Shown: in pieces, positions 35,801-50,300 of the stretch | Numbering within the stretch: the stretch's first letter is position 1 | How the letters are laid out: each line of letters begins with the position of its first letter | Translations under genes and position numbers: made by a program | The notes under the pieces: generated by a model | What the model was told of the DNA's origin: nothing | The model's database searches: none | Seen by the model: only the letters and a program-made list of their open reading frames with translations | From: Camarhynchus parvulus | Lineage: Eukaryota > Chordata > Aves > Passeriformes > Thraupidae | Length of the DNA stretch: 64,000 nucleotides | NCBI RefSeq assembly: GCF_901933205.1 | Contig: NC_044582.1 | Span: 20,063,820 to 20,127,819, forward strand | Direction of reading: 5' to 3'

Positions 35801-38800
35801 AACCCCAGTATAAATAATGTTGTGATTTTTTTTTTCACAAATAATTTCCCATATGTTGATAACACTGATTGCAGCTGAAGTAGGGTTGTAGCATTATCTA
35901 ACAAGATGGGCTAATGGCATCAAACAATAAGCCTGAACTTAATTCAGGAGTATTTACTGTTAAAATGACTCGGCAACTTTAGAATTAAAAGGTGCAAACA
36001 GTAAATGCTTTCATTTGCTCTCCTTTGCCATCCTCTCTTGGTGATTTTTCATATAAAGCTGTCTCTACACTAAGTTCCTGTCATTTAAGTAGATCCAGTA
36101 GATGCTGGCAATTTGTCCTTCCTCTGCCCCTCACTTTCCTCTCTAGGGTGACCATGCCCTCATTTCGCTGATCCCTCCTGGATGTTGGGAAGTGTTAGGA
36201 CTGCACACTGTTGTGTGCTGTTGTCAGCTGGCCCATGCTTATCACCAAAGCCATCGACTGCAAAAGCTCTGCTGTATAGCCAGTATGGCAAACCCTGGGA
36301 ACAGGTGGGCATCGGCCTATGTTTTCTGGCATTTATGCTTTTCCTCTTATGGACAAGAGTAGGTAAAAAACACCTGCTTTTGCACTATTAAGAGTAACAG
36401 GGGAGGAAGAAAGGGATCTCAAATAGAAAATCAACATTTTTGGTCTTTCCAGGATGGTATCATCCAGTAGATGTGTGCTGGTACACCTGTGTGTCTGACT
36501 GACCTGCCAGTTTTACTGCTCACTTCTCCTGATTCAAACAGGGCCCTGACTGGTGCTGTTAGTGCAGGAAGCTGCTTTGTCACTGCTTGAGCAGTACCCT
36601 CAGCCCATTCATTTCCAGTTCTGTCTTCCTGGTTAAACTGTATTCCTGAAACCCTTTGCTAGTCATGCTATTTGGTGCCTTTTTTTTTTTTTTAATTGTC
36701 TTTTACTAATTAAACAGCAGGTAATCAAGAAAGAATCCTAATTACTGTCTGAACTTTAATGGGTAGGAAAACCTACTGACACCTGCAGTATCCTGAATGA
36801 AGTAATTCAGGACTCTGTGAGTTCTGTGTACTATACAGAACAATAAAAAAACCATACAAGTGTTTTACAGTCTCTGCCAAAGGAGAAACAAGAGTCACGA
36901 AACTGATTTCACCTGGGAGCTTCAGCCCTGACTTGGTTTCTCTGTGGCAGCCTCAGAATTTGCCCTTTGCCAAAGGGAACTGTAATGGTGATGCAGAGCT
37001 GCTGGATTCTGCACGCACTGGAACCAGAGCTCCTCACCAGAGGCATCATGGCTGTCTGGGGGCCATGGGCTTCAGAAGATGGTGAAAGGAGATTTGGCAA
37101 ATGACGCCAACTAATCAGTGGACAGCAACAATAGTTTCTTGCCACAGTGTGCTCTGAAAATTAAGCCTTCTTAATGAGCTAACATTTTAAGGCAGCTAAT
37201 AGAAAGCCTTGTATGACCTCTTAGAAGGATCTCTCCTTGGAGATAACTCTTTTCTCCTCTACCAGTTTCATGCCAGAGTAACTCCACAGACACCAAAAGC
37301 ATTGCAGACAACTTATAAGCAGTGTAAATAGGCTGAGAAAGATTACTTTTGCACATGGTATTAGTTCTGATTCTACAGTCCAATGTAAGTAAATAAAAGG
37401 AAGAAAAGAGTATACCTTCCTATGTTTGTCAAAAATGTAATTAAAATGATTATGACAAAGCTAGTCCCAAATGCTTTTTATCTACAAGACTGAAATCCAG
37501 TTCCTTTGCAAAAGAGTTGGAAAACAAATGAAGCACAGTGGACATTACTGCCTCATTATCATTCCCAGCATTGCCTCATTATCATGCCCCAGTCTCAGTC
37601 AGCACAGAATTCTAGCATTTGTCTGACTGAATTATGACTAGTATACACATTTGCTCAGGTTCAGATAAATCTAATCAGATAATTTATTATTGTATTTCTG
37701 CCAAGTTAAAATATTTTCATTTGAAGAGCAGCAGAAATAGAACCTCAAAACTTCTGAAGAGAATAAATTTTGGCACTAAGCAGAGCTTCAGTGAGATGAA
37801 TTTTTCCTAGAATCACTTTCTAACTGTGATAGTTTGACTGCAAGTTCTCGTGAAAACAAGTTTGGCATTTAAATTTCACCTTTATGAAAACAAGCTATTT
37901 CTATATTTAATACTCAAGAAATAGTTCTTCAATAATTGTTACAATATAAAAAAACTCTCCTGTCCCATATTCATAAGGAAAAGTTTGCACTTTCCAAGGA
38001 GAAAAATAACCAAAACTAATTTAACAGTAAAGCTACTAAGATTAGCCTGTTACCGTCTTCCAGTCACTGCAGGAGGGATGTAACAAACCTCAGAAATTCG
38101 AAGACTATGTCAGTGTTGCAATATTATTTTCTGCAGAGACCGTGCAAAGCGTGCTTGATTGTGCAGCTGCACTATGTGCATCACAGGATCCTACTGCCAC
38201 TGAGATGGATTGTTATGGGGAGAAATGGGCCAAGGGGAACCATGTGAAGTTCAAAGAGGGGAAGCACAAAGTCCTTTTCCTGGGTAGGAAACAGCCCAGG
38301 CATGCATATAAGTTCAAATTTCTACAATCCAAAATGTTAGTCTTGGAATCAAAATAGTGTATAGTTAGAAAGAGTACTTTTTGTTAATGGTGTCAGAACT
38401 AAGTAGCTTGGTTCTGACTCTGCAAGCCAGCAAATTATGCTAATGATGCTGCACAGAGAGGGACTTTGTAGCTTTTAGGTGGTAATATCCAAATCTTAAG
38501 GATGGAACTGCTTAATTTCATCTATTAAATGCATGCACAACTGTGGATTGCATGGTTATTACTTAGTTTACAAAAATTAATATTTTATCCCTAATAAGCT
38601 ATTTAATAACTATTTGTAGAGTAAGTAACTAGCAGGGTTTGAGCAAGGATATAATTATGTGGCCTTGCATTTGTGGGGAGTGTAGTTTATTTGTAAACAG
38701 AACTGCATGATATTCATTGTTTTGATTTCCATATGTAATGCAAGGCACACATTTTACATTTTATTTCGTGTGATCACTTTGTTCCCAAGAAACTAAAATG

Positions 38801-41190
38801 CCTTTCTTTTCTGAAGTGTTATTATCACAAGTAATAAAAATTACAAACAAATTTTCGCACAGAAAATGGGGCACTTTTACTTGAAAAATTGGAAGTTGAA
38901 ATGATGTTTGTCAAGAAAAAGCTAGCTGGTGTGTATTGAGATTTAAAACCAAATATTCCAATGGCTAGTTTTTGTTCTAAGGACTATTTAATTTGCCATT
39001 AAAATGTTTTCTTATCTGCTTAAATAATTTTTATTAAATTCTGAAAGGAAATTAAGTTCTGTCATCCTTTTGGCAATTAAAAAAATCAAAATATCTCAGT
39101 GCATTCTTGTAGAACAATGACATAATCCAATAAAATTTTAAATTTTAACAAAAGCAGCCACTACTGCTTCCAAGGTAGCTACTGTTTCTGATTAATAATT
39201 TTTAATTTTTAAGCTGTATACCCTTAACATAAGGACTGTGCAGCAGAAGTGCTGACACAATCCCACAGCAGTTACACTACAATCAAATGGTTGGTACTAA
39301 AAGCTGAAGTCCAGCTGTCTTCACATGTAGAGAGCAGACTATCCATCGCATGAACAATATGACAATTTCATTTGCTATAGCAAAAGTTGAGACAGATACA
39401 AGTGCAGTATTACAAATCTCTGCATGGATACTGGAACTCTGTAATACCCTTCTGAGAAAAGAAGATTCTGAATGTGCTAAAAATAGTAACTATAGAAGAC
39501 TAATGCATCCAGAAGCTAAAATTAAATAGTCTTTTGTGTCACAGTAAGTGCTACAAATATCAGCCTCCTAACAAACATGAAGTATACAAGTTCATTTTGT
39601 TACTTTAGAAGCCTTATCTAAAGCTGCTTAAGGTCTTTTGGCTACAATTCAGACTCTGAAAAGTCACAAACACCAACCTAGTTGATGTTTCTAAATAAAT
39701 ATCAAAAACAGAAGAAAAACCAAAGTGCTGAACTTACCATTAGATCAGTTTTGTCCCATAAATCTACTTAAGTAAGAATGCCTCTAACACACAAATAATT
39801 AAAATAATTAATGCATCTAATGTGCCAGGATCAGATGAAGGTATTAATTGCTATGACTTAAAAAAAAATCTTTGATTTTGAAATACTGAACAGCCATAAT
39901 AGTAAATTATACTAAAATGAAACCTATGCTAGCAGCTAGTGGCCAGTACTACTAGCAGACATGTTGATGGCTCATCACTTGAGACAATTAAAAAGCAGTT
40001 CATCTTATACCTCCATGGTGCATCAGTCATCAACTGCAATTGTACATGAGTGAAAGTAAATCCTAACTATATTTTGGTTTCAAAGTGAGTGACAGGAAAG
40101 TTGAGAACACTGCAAAATCAGGAGTGCTTCATGAGGGAGGGAAGGAGAAATAAAGTGAGAGAGCTTTGTAATAAATTCTTGCTGACAACCGAGAGGTTCT
40201 ACACATTTTAGGTCTTAAATTGTACCCTGTGGCTACATTATGAGGGTGTTCAAAGTACAGAGAGGAGGAGTAAATTTGGAGCATACAAAGAGCATACTCA
40301 AAGAGCATCACACAGGTCTATTTTAAATAATGCTCTTCCAGTTAATGACTGATTTTCTCCTAAGTCAAAAGGCTGCTTCCTAGAATAACATTTGTCATGA
40401 TTGTGTTTGTCTGAATAAACACTTTAAGGAACCTGCATATTTAATCATTATTGTGACAAACACTTTTTTTCTTTAGTGTGGGGAATTCCTGTAGCACATA
40501 ACATGACTGCACTGTACCGTGTATTACAACTGCACTAATTTAACAGATAAAGTTTTATATAATGTGGATATCTGATTTAAGAATCCACATTAATATTTCA
40601 TGCATAACATAACAGCAAGTGACTTTTTGTAGATTAAATGATTGTCTCCTTTAGCATTCTACAGTTTTACAAAAATCGCTAGCATTTTGACTAAGGACAT
40701 ACACTTTTTTTCATTTGCCATACTCATAAACAGGATGTTGATGATGCTGTTGCTCTGACAAGAAGTGATTACAAAGTGCTAGTATTATACCCTGGCATTT
40801 GCTAGACATTCATTCCAAGGATATTTTTAAATATATACATACTGTTCTTTTTACTTTTAAAGTAATTTTATTACTACTCTGATATTATAAAACTCTTTTT
40901 AACCACTGATAGTTTCTAAATACAAAGCATGTGAAAAGTATGTTCAGTAATCTATGGCCTTTTAAATGAAAGGCATCCAAAATATTCCTTGTGGCAGGAA
41001 AGGTCCTATAATAGGTCTTTTAATAGCTGCTTTAAATTTTGTCAACATCAAAAAAAGACAAGGAGAAATCTGTCAGGAAACTGATAACAAATTGGAATTA
41101 TCTGCACATACTGAAACACTACTCTTTTAACTTCATAATTATACGGGTTTTGTGAAAATTACTTCAATCCCTCAAATTACGTTGTTTCCT
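32872..41190 (-). other. NR2C2: Probable NR2C2 3' UTR and short spacer to MRPS25
   Basis: AT-rich DNA downstream of the NR2C2 stop with no gene on either strand. Mammalian NR2C2 mRNAs carry a 3' UTR of several kb, so part of this is probably transcribed. Minus-strand AATAAA hexamers (TTTATT on plus) occur at 39035-39030, 33695-33690 and 33621-33616, and ATTAAA near 33034. The end point cannot be set by reading. Contains a T/A-rich microsatellite region near 35380-35480. Confidence 0.4.
35440..35480. repeat. (CATA)n-like microsatellite
   Basis: Imperfect ATAC/CATA tetranucleotide run within an A/T/C-rich stretch. Confidence 0.7.
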
Positions 41191-41365
41191 CTATGCAGAC
41201 GTGCCAGTTATTTGACCATTATATTCTGCTGTTTCCATTTTGAGAATGTAGGGGATTATGCTGTCAATGGGAACATTTCCAATGAGACCTGTGAAAAACA
41301 GTTCCTCAGTGATGCTAGAGCTCATCAGCCTAAGTGCTGGCAGGCGAACTAGGATCCGGGCTAGC
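41191..41365 (-). CDS. NR2C2: NR2C2 last coding exon
   Basis: Acceptor CTTTTTCAG; residues 539-596, [20 protein letters not shown] to [20 protein letters not shown] and a C-terminus ITGTSA before TAG. Mammals end ITGASL, so the tail differs slightly in the last few residues. Confidence 0.95.
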
Positions 41366-44300
41366 CTGAAAAAGAAGTTCAGTGGATTATAAATACATGT
41401 AAGACCAGTTTAAGATACTCTATGGTTAAAGAGCTGGATCTGCTTTTATTATTACCATAATTCATGAATAGGTGTAAAGAGGCAATTAAAGCTAATTTGG
41501 CTACACCACAAAAAGAATGGTTGCTGTTCTATCCTGCAAGCAAAATGAAAGCTAAGTAGCTTTGTAGTTTTCCAATGAAAGGGACATGTTAATGCCCTTT
41601 GTAGATAGAACATGTACGTACAAACACACAATTTTCTTGGCCTGCTTTTGAAATTCCCAGCTCTGGACAAACAATGCTGAGACTAATAATATTCATGTTG
41701 ATTAGTGTGAACATTTGCACCATTTTAAGAGTACAATGCTTAATTAAAATTTCAGCCATAAACAGCATAGTTCTCAGTTGCCTAGCAACTTCATGCCAAA
41801 TGAGATAGCAGGAAGGGGGCTGGATGTACATAAACAGAAAAAAGGGAATCGGCTTCTAATGAGAGAAGGAATTTGGGGGAATGTACTGTTAAGCATAAAT
41901 ATTCCCAAATTGCCCTGGTGTTTTATTTACCAAGATGTTAACAGATATCCAATACAATGAAGTGACTGTATTGAAATGCTAGACTTCCATTAATATGAAA
42001 TTTAGGACAGTGATGAAAGCATTTTGCAGCCATTCATATGGCAGATGTGCATCACAAATGCTAAACCAAATAAATTTTCTGAACCAGAACCATGTAATAG
42101 CAAACCTCAGGTAGCACTGACCACAGGTGCTCTGGAAAATGCTTGAATATTTATGGCGAAAATATCTAAGGTCCATTCTGCTAATATACCATATCTTGTA
42201 AACTTTAGGGCAAAAAGATTCAAACTACGCTGTTGTTTTTATGAAAATTGTAACACTTATCCCTTATCTTAATTTCTACCAGCACTCAGTTGCTCAGAAA
42301 TAAACAGATTTGTTCTCTAAACTTGGTCTATAGGGGAGCATGGAGATAGAGACACTATTAGTTAAAATACAAGACACTGCTTGGGGAATGTAACTCTGAT
42401 TTTCTTCCCTGAGACACTATTATGAGAAGTAAGTATATGGAACAAATTTTATATTTAGTTTTATAGTAGATATTCAGCTCTCACTAATCAAACCAGAAGT
42501 CCTCAATTGTACATGGAAGAATGTGGGATTTGAGGATATTTCTGAGGCAGAGAATTCTATTTTCATTGCACCACAGTGTTAATTCTGCAAGATCGGTGCA
42601 GAAAACAGAGATGGGAGAAGCTCTCTTTTTCAGACAGGTTTTTTTCTTCTTTTTAGTTACTTCACCCTCAGACAATGCTTAAGTGTATGGGATTTCTTCT
42701 TTACATGAGGATGCCTTTCACAGTAAAAAAGAACATGCTCTGGTATATCTTACAGACTGAGGTGAGTAGTTCCCTGAAAATGCAGAGAATTATTGTGTTG
42801 ATGAATTTTGAGTTTTGATGGAGATTGTTAGAAAATACAGTAATTGTTTCTAGCACATAACAGACAGAAGAGTTGAGAAGTGAAAAAAAAAGCTAAATAA
42901 TTTCAGAGAAGTCCTTGGAAATCAAAAAAAAAAAAAAAAAAAAAAACCAACACCAAACCCAGAGGAGAAAATAACTAGGATGTGGGAATTTCTTATAAAC
43001 AGAAGTTTGAGAAATGGTTATTGCTCCTTGTTATATGTATCATCGTTTTTCCAAGGGCTATAACTGGCAGTTTTAACATTTTCCTGCATATGCAACTTAA
43101 AAAACATTTCAAGGATGATAATCACCTTTTAGTTGTCAAAGAGACTTTAAAATAATAACTTGAAAAAAGAAGCAGTGCGAATTAGTCAGTTGAAGCAGTT
43201 ATCCCCCAAACTTCTAAACAAATAAGTCTGTTTACTTTTCTAAACACGACTATGACAGTCTCAAACCCCTCAAAAACCAAGAACGTACTAATAAATTTGA
43301 TTTACATGGAGGAAGATAGACAGCTGTTCTTGTTTCTACATATCTTTAAACAAACCTGCTTCTATGAATTGGGTTTTAGTTCTTTCTCACCAACAGTCAG
43401 AAAAAACCCCAAACCCCAGATGTCAAAACCATCAATGACATTATTTTGTACTTCTGTTAGCTACAGCCCACAACATTACTTTGGGTACTTTAGAAATAAA
43501 TACCTATAAGTATCTTCTGGATAGGTTTTTTGTACATAGTCCTGCAATTCCATCTGTGCCTTCTCCTGGAATTTTTCTATTTGGGTTGAACTGGTCAGAC
43601 CAGGGTGATCTAAAGAAACAAAACATTTCTGTATGTCGATTGTTTCCCTATACATTGTGAAATAAATGTATTTATAAGACTCTCACATTTAATTTCAATG
43701 AAGTATTTCTCTGGTATTGTGATGTTTAACATGCTAGCTGTATAAAGATAAACATTTACTTCCTGGTTTCAGAATTAGCTTGTTCACTTTTCTCTCTAGA
43801 GCTGTGTGTATCCATAAGAAAGTGGACAAAGATTAAGCCTGTGTGTGTGTACCAGGCAATGACACAGAATTTGTTTTTAGCTTTGCCTCTTTAAATGTAA
43901 ACATGGTTGTCTCTGTGATTTGTTCTAACTAGGCTGGCTAAGCAGTAGCTAGGGTTATTCTCTTGATAGATCAATGTCTTAATCTTGTCAAGTCTGTCTC
44001 ATGTTTTAATTCCAGCTGGCTCAGCTCCTCAGACAGCCATGTTCTCAGAGCAAAAAAAAAATCAAACCCACAAAATATCACCTCTCTTAGTATGCCGAAA
44101 TATCTTCACTCATGTGTCCAAACTGCTTGTCCCTTGAAATAGGAAAGAGCTACATTGAGTTTGGATAGTTTCTTGCTTTTCCAACTCAAATAAAACCCCT
44201 AACAAACCTAACTCTAATGGGACAATCTCCCCCAAAAAATCCAAAAGAACATTTCAGGACACCAGTATCTTCTAATTAAGTTTTATTACAAAGAGAGAAA

Positions 44301-47300
44301 TAGTTATCAATGCAAAAAACCCCCAAGCAAACACACCAATACCAATATATCCTTTTACTTTGTATTCTATTAAATACAAAGTGGTAAATACCTTTGAATT
44401 AAAATAAATAATATGCATTTCTGAGCAAAACCTTCCCTTTTACTCAACCTGTTAGCAGTTTTAGATTAACTGTGTCATTGAAACATTTCCATCTTTGCTG
44501 AAAAGACTGCCACTTCCAGTTTTTTATCATTCCAGAAAATCTCAAGTGTCTTCTTTGAGTAAATTTTCATATTTCAGAAACTGCTTTAGCTATCTGCTGT
44601 AATTTTTTAGTAACAAATGGAAAACAGCCTATTTACATTCAGTTTTTGAGATTTTGTGGAAGTTTCATATACAATAGGTATTTCTGCTCATATTTCAGCT
44701 ATTCCTCTTATAAGTATATTAAAAATACTAAAATTGAAGCAAATTTCTTTTTGTCACTTGGAAAATGCATTTCTTCTAATCCCCCTCACCATTTACCTCA
44801 CTAATATTGCTAGCACACATTCCAGATAATTTATTACTCATAGATTCTCAGCTGAAGGTAACTTGAGAATCTAATCTTCTAGGATGGATATACAGGAACA
44901 CCTGATAGATTTGAACTGTAAATAACATGGATATGTTGCTCTGAAGTTATTTTAAGACACATATTATGATAATCATTATGAAACAATAATTTTATCTGCA
45001 ACTTAACAGATGAGTCTCATCTCAAGACACTAGTCTCATTTAAAAAATGCTAAAGAATTTACATATTAAGACTTATTATTTAAAAAGATGTGATTACTAA
45101 ATTCCTTACCAGGGCTAAAAAGGACTATAGCTTTAAGGTATGCATATTCATATCCATCAATATCAAGCTTGGCCATGCTGTTACAGAACTCCTGAAGTTT
45201 CCAGATGTGTTCCATGACTTGCTTTATTCTGTCGCCAGAAAGTTTATCTACAAAAAGATATTGCTTACTATTTCATCTGAGCTCAAGCATTTCTAATATA
45301 TTAACAAATAAAGTTTTATAAACCAAGTCAATGATATTTGCAAGTCTTTTTCTGTCTTAGAACCATTTAACATGTAAGGATGGCCTGAATTATTATGAAA
45401 GCAAAGTGAATTTATCAAGTCTGAGACAGACCCGGAGCTAGCAAATAATGTTAAGAACATTGTAGCAACAGAATGTTATCCTGTCGCCAGGGTAGCATAA
45501 TCTGCCACACCAAACTTTTTCCAGTGATGTACTGTTCTAAACAGAGATTCTGAAATGATGCTGCATTATTCTACAAATGGCTAGAGTGATTCTGGGAATG
45601 AACAGAAGCACAAAGCAAATACTAACGCACAACCCTGATTTTAAATTCAAACATTATTGAATGAGCCTTTCCAAAAGTGAATGCAAGAACAGTAATAACA
45701 GTGCTGCTTTCTCCTCTATCTGTACTTTCAGGAGTGACTTTTCATTAGCTATGGTAAATAGTCTTTTTCCCATCTGATAGGGTAAATTCACTGAAATACA
45801 CATACACAGTATCTTCTATCATTTGAAAGATCACATTTCCTTATATTGCGTTCATAATCTATCTTAAAATTTCTATTTAAAAGATGTATTTTATTTATAG
45901 ATCTGTTATGAGTAAGTGGTATTAGCTGCTAACCTAGGAAGGGAGAGATTTCTGTTTTGGTAAATAGAAATCCTTATATTGAACTGCATATCTACAAACT
46001 AGTCAAGGAATAAAAGCATTAGAGAATACATTAAGACATTTTTTAAAATATATAATTACTATTATCAAACTCCAAAAGTCAGTTTACAAGGGATAAAAAC
46101 CTTTCCTTGAAAAACACGTTAGAATAATTTTATTCCAGTCACAATCTCCAACGCTAGTATTTAATATAATTTTAATTTGAATATTGTATTTTTCTCTATA
46201 CAGCTAATAGTTAACAGGATTGCTTAGACTCCATGTGGCTTAAACAGAATCTTTGACATAGTTTATTATGACTTGATCTATTTTCTGAAACTGCAGTAAG
46301 AAGATTAAATTAATGGAAGAACCATTTTTTGCACAGTCTTGAAATAAGAATGAAAGCATAATCTACATTTCTTAAATCATTAATTGTGATACAAATTTTT
46401 AGTTACTCAAGATGGATGGAGATAGATGTAATGTTTTTATTCCTGTATTAAGTGGGAAAATATGGTCCAGAAAAACTCAGGAAAAGCAAACTAGAATTCC
46501 AGAGTTTCTAAGTAGCTTCATCACTAATAAATAAAGTTCTGAAATTTCTTTACTTTGTTTTGAATTTTGAACGTATAATACACAATGTAACATGATAACT
46601 TTGCAGAACAGGTAAATAACACTAGTGATCCTCTTTTATTGGCTGGTCTCAGCTAACACAGTATGAGTGCAAGTACAGGTTCTAGAAAAAAATTATTTTT
46701 TTACAACATTGATGCATGAGAACAGAAGTAGAACCAGCTGTAACAGCCCTGCCACTTACTCCTCTCCACTGCTAGGAGCAAAGGTGGAATATACAGCTCT
46801 GTGTATTCTGAAACAGATATAAAGCCTAACTTTGCATAGAACATCGAATATGCAGGTTTCCCTACTGATCTTTTCAACTCCAGGAAAGGAGCAGCACTCT
46901 GTTGTATTTTGGGACTGTCCAGGCTCTCTTGAATGAGAAAACAAACCAAAACAAAAACCAACCAACAAAAAAAAAAACCAAAACAAGAAACAACTCTATA
47001 TTCATTATGAAAGCAATTAAAGCATACTATCCATTAAAGAATCAAATTTCAGTCTAATTTACTTTATCATGATGAAGCTAATAAAGTAGATTAAAACTTG
47101 ATTTTCGAACTATAAAATATACAAAGAAGATATCTGGAAAAATATTTAATACTTTCAGCTCTGGAAAAATACATCTGTTTTACTCTCCTTAGTAAAAAAC
47201 TATTTTCTAATTTTTTTCTGTGTGCAAAATAATGACACCATAAAAAATATTTTTAAATGGTACCAAATAGTATTTTATAACTGCTTTTAATGGACATGTA

Positions 47301-50300
47301 AATTTAAAGTAGTTCTCATGTATTATGCTGTCTTTGCAGAGTTTAAAACTGCTAGCATTGTTTTCTTCCTCCTTTTAAAAGTTAATATTATTTTCATGCT
47401 AATGAATCCTATTGATTGGAAGTGTCTTTAAAGAATGAAAAAAAGCAAATATAACAGACTTTCATCCATTCAAGATATAATCATCATTATCAACAGACCA
47501 ACGTTGAATTAAAAAATAAAATTACATACATCTTGTTAAGAATGTCAAGAAATGAGGTTGCTTAATGCTTCAAGGGCACTTCAAAATGCATGAATCATTA
47601 TTGCATTACAGCATTATCCAAAACCATTATACATGCAATAATATGCTTGTTGTGATAATTGGCAAACGTTGTGTTTTTACACCACAAAGAGGAGAAGGAA
47701 AGTTCCTGAAGGAAAAAGTCTGGTGTGGTTTGGAAGAGGATATCATTATTCTAAGAGGAAAAAACATACATCTGGATGGGAAGAAAACCCTCTGAGCACA
47801 TCCAAGGAGTATTTTAGGATGTACTTTCTCTGTAATATCAGTCAGGCATAGAAGACCACCCTGCCTCTATGGACACTTCTATCCCACAGATATCTCTTTG
47901 AGGACAGTGCAAGAAAATTGTAAATCACCAGGGGAAAGATAATTATGCAAGAGAAAGCTTCATCTTCTCCTGGTTCCTGGTGAACAATTTAGCCACTGAT
48001 GGGGAAACACCTTGTGAGCAAAGTTATCCAAAAATCCCTGTATTGTTAGCAGCACTGGTAACATACCTTCTTGTATGCTGTTCTGGAGGTGGTTGACAAT
48101 CGCTCCCAGGATAGTGGACAGACTCATCACCTGTGCACACTGTGCCAGCCCTAAGGTAAACAGTTCATTCCAGCAGGCACGCACAAGGCTCGTATTACAG
48201 TCCTGCCTACAAACAGCAGAAAATCAAACAACACTAGGTAGTTTGCATATCAGCTTGGTATTGCCCTATGTATAATTAATGTTATGTATAACAATTCATA
48301 ATCAGGATTAATCTATTGCAAAACTTTTTGGTAACAGGCATATATTAGCATATTACAAGTATTTCATGAAGTAAAAAAAAATATAGACTATGGGAAAACA
48401 TTTTGGGTTATCTGTGAAATGGTGCTCATCAATTCTTTAGTAAGGTATCAAAAGAAAGCATTTAATTTCCACAAATTAATGCTTGCTTTTGATTTGGCTT
48501 TAGTTTATGTAACTACAGTAACATCAGATATTGTAGTTACCCTCCCTTCTGCCATCTTCTATTTTATTCTTCAAAACAGGGAATATTGCATAGTCTTCAC
48601 ACATTTTAGAATATTAACTAAAAAGTTCAAAATATTTGGAAGCATTCAGATGAGTGCTTAAATTCATTCAAAAGCAAACCATTCAAACAGAGTATGTCCA
48701 TTTACCCAAGAGCTTGAAACGCAGGTATGGACCTAGCCCAGTGCATAGAGAGGAAGAGGAGTCGTGATGCTGACTCACAGATGTAGTGTACATTAAGGTA
48801 CTCTGGCATCGGACTGGGCATTGTCAGCTGCAAAAAATAAAAGTACAGTACAACACATATAGTTCAGACATAAACTAGTTTTTATCATCGGTAAATAACC
48901 AGCAAAACATTCAAAGTACTCTCACAGTCCATCACAATCAACAGTGTGACAAGAAGTTGTCAAAGGAAAATTGTACTAAATAACTCATTACTACTGGCAA
49001 GGAATGCAAATTGGGAATATGAGACAAGAAATTATGTAGGAGCTCATACATCTTAAGCATTAGTTTGTTTAGTAAGACATTTAAAGAAGCACCTACCTTA
49101 AATGTGACATGTGTATCTGTAAGTAGGGGTCCTTCCACTTCAATAATTGGTGTTGACTGATCTCTACTGATTACATGAATATTCCCTCCTCCTGTAGGAT
49201 CCATCCCATCTGCCACGTTATGAGCTGTTGTACCATCTGTGGTATTAAGTGCTTTAGCCAAAGTATCAAATGCCCTAAAATATAAGTAAACAATGAAAGA
49301 GTGATTCCTTAGATCTTAAAAACTTCACAGTGCTCAAATTAAATGCTATAAAATATTTCCACTTAGAGGCAACATACACAAGAACTCTTTAGGATGACAC
49401 AAGGTCAGATGTTTCATTATAATTTGGTCCCTCTGTACTCTTTGGGCATTAATAAAACAAACAGATGTGCCCACATACTGCTGGTAAAAGATCTCCCCTA
49501 TAAGGGAAGGATTTCATACTGTAAATCCTGCTCTGATAGTTTTATCCTAGTTTTGTACTAGTAAAGGGGCCTTGTGCTGTGCTGGTTGTGGCTGGGATAG
49601 AGTTAATTTTCTTCACTGTAGCTAGTATGGGGCTATATTTTGGATTTGTATTGAAAACAATGTTGATAATACAGAGATGTTTTTGTTAATGCATAGCAGT
49701 GCTTGCACTGTGTAAAGGCCTTTTCTGCTTCTTGTCCTCCCTTCAGTGAGGAAGCTGGGTGTGCATAAGAAGTTTGGATGTGACACATCCAGGACAGCTG
49801 ACCCCAACTGATACAAGGATTATTCCATACTGTGATGTCACACTTACATAAAGAAGGGAGGAGAAAGAGGAAGTGGGGGGATCTTTGAAGTGGTAGCATT
49901 TGTCTTTGGAAGTAACTGTTACATGTGCTGGAGCCCTGCTGTCCTGGAGGTTGCTGAACACCTGACTGCCCATGGAAGGTAGTGAATTAATTTCTTTACT
50001 TTGCTTGCGTGTGTGGATTTTGCTTCACCTATTAAACTGCTTTTATCTCAACCCACAAGTTTTCTCACTTTTGCCCTTCTGATTCTGTCATCAGTCCCAC
50101 TCGACTGAGGGAGCAGCTGTGTGAGGCTTAGTTGTCTGCTGGGCATAAATCTCAACAGTCCTCTTGTACTTAGCATTCTCTATTCCCCCTTCTCACAGAT
50201 TCAGTGAGGATTACAGACCAGATGTATTCTGAAGAACAAAGTCCCTCTCCTTGTCCCCATTCTTGATCTCTGGCTTTTTGGAACAGTGGAGAACAGCGTG

